Assembly (NCBI RefSeq): GCF_020858115.1 | Contig: NZ_JACYMM010000004.1 | Span: forward strand, 124,001-188,000 | Length of the DNA stretch: 64,000 bases | Direction of reading: 5' to 3' | Origin: Janthinobacterium sp. FW305-129 | Lineage (GTDB): Bacteria; Pseudomonadota; Gammaproteobacteria; Burkholderiales; Burkholderiaceae_D | Part shown: positions 61,254 to 64,000 of the stretch, one piece after another | Layout: the number at the start of each line of letters is the position of its first letter | Position numbering within the stretch: the first letter of the stretch is position 1 | Position numbers and translations under genes: made by a program | Notes under the pieces: generated by a model | Told to the model about the DNA's origin: nothing | What the model saw: the letters and a program-made list of their open reading frames with translations, nothing else | The model's database searches: none

Positions 61254-61802
61254 GTGGCAAAACTTTATTTCCGGTATTCCGCGATGAACGCGGGCAAGTC
61301 GACGGCCTTGTTGCAGGTCGCGCACAACTACGAAGAGCAGGGCCAGCAGGTGCGCCTGTACACGGCCGCCATCGACAGCCGCTACGGCGTGGGCCGGGTC
61401 ACTTCGCGCCTGGGTCCGCAGCGCCAGGTCGATATCTTCCATGCCGACACGAATTTCCTCACCGATATTCCTCAGGTGGCGTGCCTGCTGGTTGATGAAG
61501 CGCAATTCCTCAGCACGGCACAAGTGCAACAATTGCACCAACTGGCGCAAGTGAAGGGCGTGCCCGTCATCTGCTACGGCTTGCGCACGGATTTCAAGGG
61601 CGAACCGTTCCCCGGCTCGGCCTACCTGCTGGCGCTGGCCGACGATATCGAAGAGTTGAAGAATATTTGTACGTGCGGCAAGAAGGCCACGATGAACATC
61701 CGCGTGGACGAACAGGGCCGCCGCATCAAGGAAGGCGAGCAGATCAGCATAGGCGGCAACGAGAGTTACCGCCAGGCTTGCGGGCGCTGTTTCTACTCGT
61801 AA
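61254..61802 (+). CDS. tdk: thymidine kinase (type II)
   Basis: Phosphorylates thymidine (and deoxyuridine) in the salvage pathway. The product is 182 residues. The P-loop is YSAMNAGKSTALL, the Walker B/catalytic region is CLLVDEAQFLS, the lasso region is YGLRTDFKGEPFPGS, and a four-cysteine zinc site is CTCGKKA with CGRC near the end. The start is GTG at 61254, after AGGGCAGGCGG; frames further upstream are not Tdk-like. The gene stands alone. Confidence 0.95.
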   Translation: MAKLYFRYSAMNAGKSTALLQVAHNYEEQGQQVRLYTAAIDSRYGVGRVTSRLGPQRQVDIFHADTNFLTDIPQVACLLVDEAQFLSTAQVQQLHQLAQVKGVPVICYGLRTDFKGEPFPGSAYLLALADDIEELKNICTCGKKATMNIRVDEQGRRIKEGEQISIGGNESYRQACGRCFYS

Positions 61803-61804
61803 GC

Positions 61805-61832
61805 TTATTCGTTATTCGTTATTCGTTATTCG
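61805..61832. repeat. four copies of a 7-base repeat
   Basis: TTATTCG occurs four times without interruption between the convergent thymidine kinase and DUF2007 genes. The last copy contains the stop codon of the DUF2007 gene. Copy-number change by slippage is possible; loss of units would not disturb either protein. Confidence 0.9.
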
Positions 61833-62098
61833 GCGGCGGGCATTCCCACGTCCGCATCATCCGCCAGCGCCAGATCACCCCGCTCGAAGGCGGCGAGGAT
61901 TTCATTGGCGCGCGGCACGTCGTGTTCGCGCACCATGACGCGGGCGCCGCCGATGGCGGCTGCCAGCAGCATGTCGGCCTGCATGTGCTGGTCGTCCGTC
62001 AGCAGCACGTCGATGCCGGCCGCTGCCAGGCAGCCGCGGATGACGTGCGCATCCGTGGGGATCATCAGGCGGGCAATTAAAACATAGTCGTCGTGCAT
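61826..62098 (-). CDS. DUF2007-type putative signal-transducing protein
   Basis: A 90-residue protein with the DUF2007 pattern: VLIARLMIPTDAHVIRGCLAAAGIDVLLTDDQHMQADMLLAAAIGG, followed by ARVMVREHDVPRANEILAAFE. Such small ferredoxin-like proteins are thought to be regulatory (PII-like). The acidic tail is short. The ATG at 62098 has GGAG five bases upstream. The 63 bases up to the next chemoreceptor hold its promoter. Confidence 0.85.
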   Translation of the reverse strand: MHDDYVLIARLMIPTDAHVIRGCLAAAGIDVLLTDDQHMQADMLLAAAIGGARVMVREHDVPRANEILAAFERGDLALADDADVGMPAAE

Positions 62099-62161
62099 CG
62101 TGTCTCCTGGCAAGGTGGATTCATCCCCATCTTAGCACCAGGCTGTTGTTTGTCGTTTGAA

Positions 62162-64000
62162 TTACAGCTTGAACACGCCCACCACCTGGTTCAGCTCCTG
62201 CGCCTGCTCCTGCAAGGCGTCGGCGGCCGCGGCCGCTTCTTCCACCAGGGCCGCATTCTGCTGGGTTACCTGGTCCATCTGGGCGATGGCCTGGTTGACT
62301 TGCTCGATGCCGCTGCGCTGCTCGTCGCTCGCCTGCGCGATTTCCGCCATGATGGTGCTCACTTGCTGCACGCTGGCCACCACCGTGTCCATGGTGGCGC
62401 TGGCCTGGCTCACTTGCGCGTGGCCCAGGTCCACCGTGCCGGCGGATGCCTGGATCAGATCCTTGATGTCTTTCGCGGCGGCCGTCGAGCGCTGCGCCAG
62501 GGTGCGCACCTCGGTGGCGACGACGGCGAAGCCGCGTCCCTGTTCGCCGGCCCGGGCCGCTTCCACGGCCGCGTTCAAGGCCAGGATGTTGGTCTGGAAG
62601 GCGATGCCGTCGATGACGCCGATGATGTCGGCGATCTTGCCCGACGAGCTGCGGATGGCGTCCATGGTGCTGGCCACCTGCGCCACGGCCGCGCCGCCTT
62701 CGGCTGCCAGGCTGGCCGAGTCGTGCGCCAGCCGGCTTGCCTGCTGCGCGTGATCGACGTTCTGGCGCACGGTGGAACTGAGTTCTTCCATCGAGGCGGC
62801 CGTTTCTTCCAGCGAACTGGCTTGCTGTTCCGTCCGGCTCGACAAATCCAGGTTGCCGCTGGCGATTTCACCGGACGCCGTGGCGATTTGCCCGGCGCTG
62901 CCGCGCACCTTGCCGACCACTTGCGACAGGTTGTCGCTGATGCGGTTCATGGCGCGCAGCAGGCGGCCGATTTCGTCCAGGCTGCTGGTGTCGAGGTGCA
63001 CCGTCAGGTCGCCGGCGGCAATTTGCGCGGCGGCCGTTTCGGCGGCGGCCAGCGGGCGCGAGACGAGGGTGCGCACCAGCCAGTACAGCAGCAGGGCGAA
63101 GACGAGCAGGGCGATGAAGCCGGAAATGGCCAGCTGGTTGCGCAGCTGGCGCGCCTCCAGGGTGATTTCGTCCGTGAACGTGCCGCCCGCGATGATCCAT
63201 TGCCAATCCTTGAATTGACGGTAGTACAGCTGCTTTTCGCGCGCGCTGGCAGCCGTTTCGCCGGGCGCCGTCCACGTGTAGCGCATGGCGCCGTCTTTCT
63301 GCGCCAGCATTTCCTGGATGAACAGGCGGCCGTCGCTGGCCTTGAACTCGAGCGCGCTCTTGCCTTCGCTGTTCGGGTGCAGCACCATGTGGCCGTAATT
63401 GGCGCCGGGCGCCGTGTCGAGGATATAGATGTAGCCCGTCTGGCCGATCTTGACCTGGCGAATCTTGTCTTTCAACATGGCCAGATTCTTGCTGATATCG
63501 AGGCCGATGAACAGCACGCCTACCACCTTGCCAGCCGCATCGCGCACGGGGTCGTATTGCGTGATGTATTGCTTGCCAAACAAGGTTGCCATGCCGACGA
63601 AACGCTGGCCCGCGCGCAGGGGAGCATAGCTGGGGTGGTTGTGGTCGAGCTGGGTGCCGATGGCCCGTTCGCCATCCTGCTTTTTCAGCGACGTGCTGAT
63701 GCGCACGAATTCATCGCCGTTGGCGGCAAAGATGGTGGCGATCACGCCCGTCTGCGCCGTGTAGCGGTCGACCACGGCCGTGTCGAGGTTGAGTACCTTG
63801 CCGCCATTGGCCAGGGCCGGCGTGGCCTTGCCGGCCACGGCTACCATGGCGCCCGTGTCGACCGTGAACGGGCCGGGGAATTCGGCCGCGAACAGGCGCG
63901 CGAAGCTGGCCGCCTCGTTGACCATGGCGGTATGAAACACTTCCGTGGTCGTCATGACGCTATTGAGTTCGCTGGTGACGGCCGCTTCGGCCCGCTGTTC
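62162..64000 (-). CDS. methyl-accepting chemotaxis protein, Cache domain (5' end outside window)
   Basis: The frame is still open at the right edge, so the N-terminal signal helix is missing; the first in-window ATG (63955) is internal. The visible part has an extracytoplasmic double-Cache-like sensor ([64 protein letters not shown]), a transmembrane helix ([20 protein letters not shown]), HAMP, and a signalling domain with [33 protein letters not shown]. It ends [10 protein letters not shown] without a CheR-tether pentapeptide. Small organic acids or amino acids are the usual ligands of such sensors; the ligand here is not known. Confidence 0.92.
   Translation of the reverse strand, partial: EQRAEAAVTSELNSVMTTTEVFHTAMVNEAASFARLFAAEFPGPFTVDTGAMVAVAGKATPALANGGKVLNLDTAVVDRYTAQTGVIATIFAANGDEFVRISTSLKKQDGERAIGTQLDHNHPSYAPLRAGQRFVGMATLFGKQYITQYDPVRDAAGKVVGVLFIGLDISKNLAMLKDKIRQVKIGQTGYIYILDTAPGANYGHMVLHPNSEGKSALEFKASDGRLFIQEMLAQKDGAMRYTWTAPGETAASAREKQLYYRQFKDWQWIIAGGTFTDEITLEARQLRNQLAISGFIALLVFALLLYWLVRTLVSRPLAAAETAAAQIAAGDLTVHLDTSSLDEIGRLLRAMNRISDNLSQVVGKVRGSAGQIATASGEIASGNLDLSSRTEQQASSLEETAASMEELSSTVRQNVDHAQQASRLAHDSASLAAEGGAAVAQVASTMDAIRSSSGKIADIIGVIDGIAFQTNILALNAAVEAARAGEQGRGFAVVATEVRTLAQRSTAAAKDIKDLIQASAGTVDLGHAQVSQASATMDTVVASVQQVSTIMAEIAQASDEQRSGIEQVNQAIAQMDQVTQQNAALVEEAAAAADALQEQAQELNQVVGVFKL

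Overview
The window looks like a chromosomal piece of a high-GC beta-proteobacterium of the Burkholderiales, most likely family Oxalobacteraceae (Janthinobacterium or Massilia type). This is an inference from the prpC-acnD-prpF version of the methylcitrate cycle, the codon use, the many chemoreceptors and secreted enzymes, and the style of the intergenic hairpins. I could run no database search.

Layout. 1-9728 is a propionate catabolism (methylcitrate) cluster: prpC (cut by the window edge), acnD, prpF and prpE. An MBOAT O-acyltransferase and a membrane-anchored SGNH-like partner sit between prpF and prpE. 9938-13609 is a three-gene operon: a metzincin-type zinc protease without signal peptide, a caspase-like cysteine peptidase with a long extra C-terminal region, and a small protein I do not recognise.

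13628-30360 is a compact phage-derived block. It has a self-cleaving CI/LexA-type repressor, a winged-helix regulator read divergently from palindromic operators, a zinc-finger protein in the position of a late antiterminator, and a leader with tandem terminators. The late genes follow: tail tube, tail chaperone G and a -1 frameshift T extension, tape measure, tail-tip proteins, a tail fibre with a self-cleaving S74 chaperone domain, holin, endolysin, and Rz/Rz1 spanins. There are no capsid, portal, terminase, replication or integrase genes and no broken genes in the block. This is what a non-contractile (F-type) tailocin, a phage-tail bacteriocin, should look like.

30825-39924 holds an NCS2 purine/uracil permease, a very large Ser/Thr kinase-ATPase-GAF-GGDEF signalling protein whose promoter carries a G-quadruplex-type tract, and a phospholipase C. 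40185-41756 is a gene-poor scar with a frameshifted tyrosine integrase next to tRNA-Leu(UAA). 41844-47052 contains a secreted subtilase divergent from two lipoproteins, one of them a predicted zinc metallopeptidase.

47123-64000 is ordinary accessory metabolism and sensing: a TonB-dependent receptor, two methyl-accepting chemotaxis proteins (the last one cut by the edge), an NTF2-like protein, a polysaccharide deacetylase, two DUF2939 paralogues, an orphan ParB-like protein next to a penicillin-acylase-family hydrolase, a cystathionine synthase/lyase pair, thymidine kinase and a DUF2007 protein.

The best candidates for something new are the tailocin with its regulatory layout, and the caspase/metzincin operon that abuts it.
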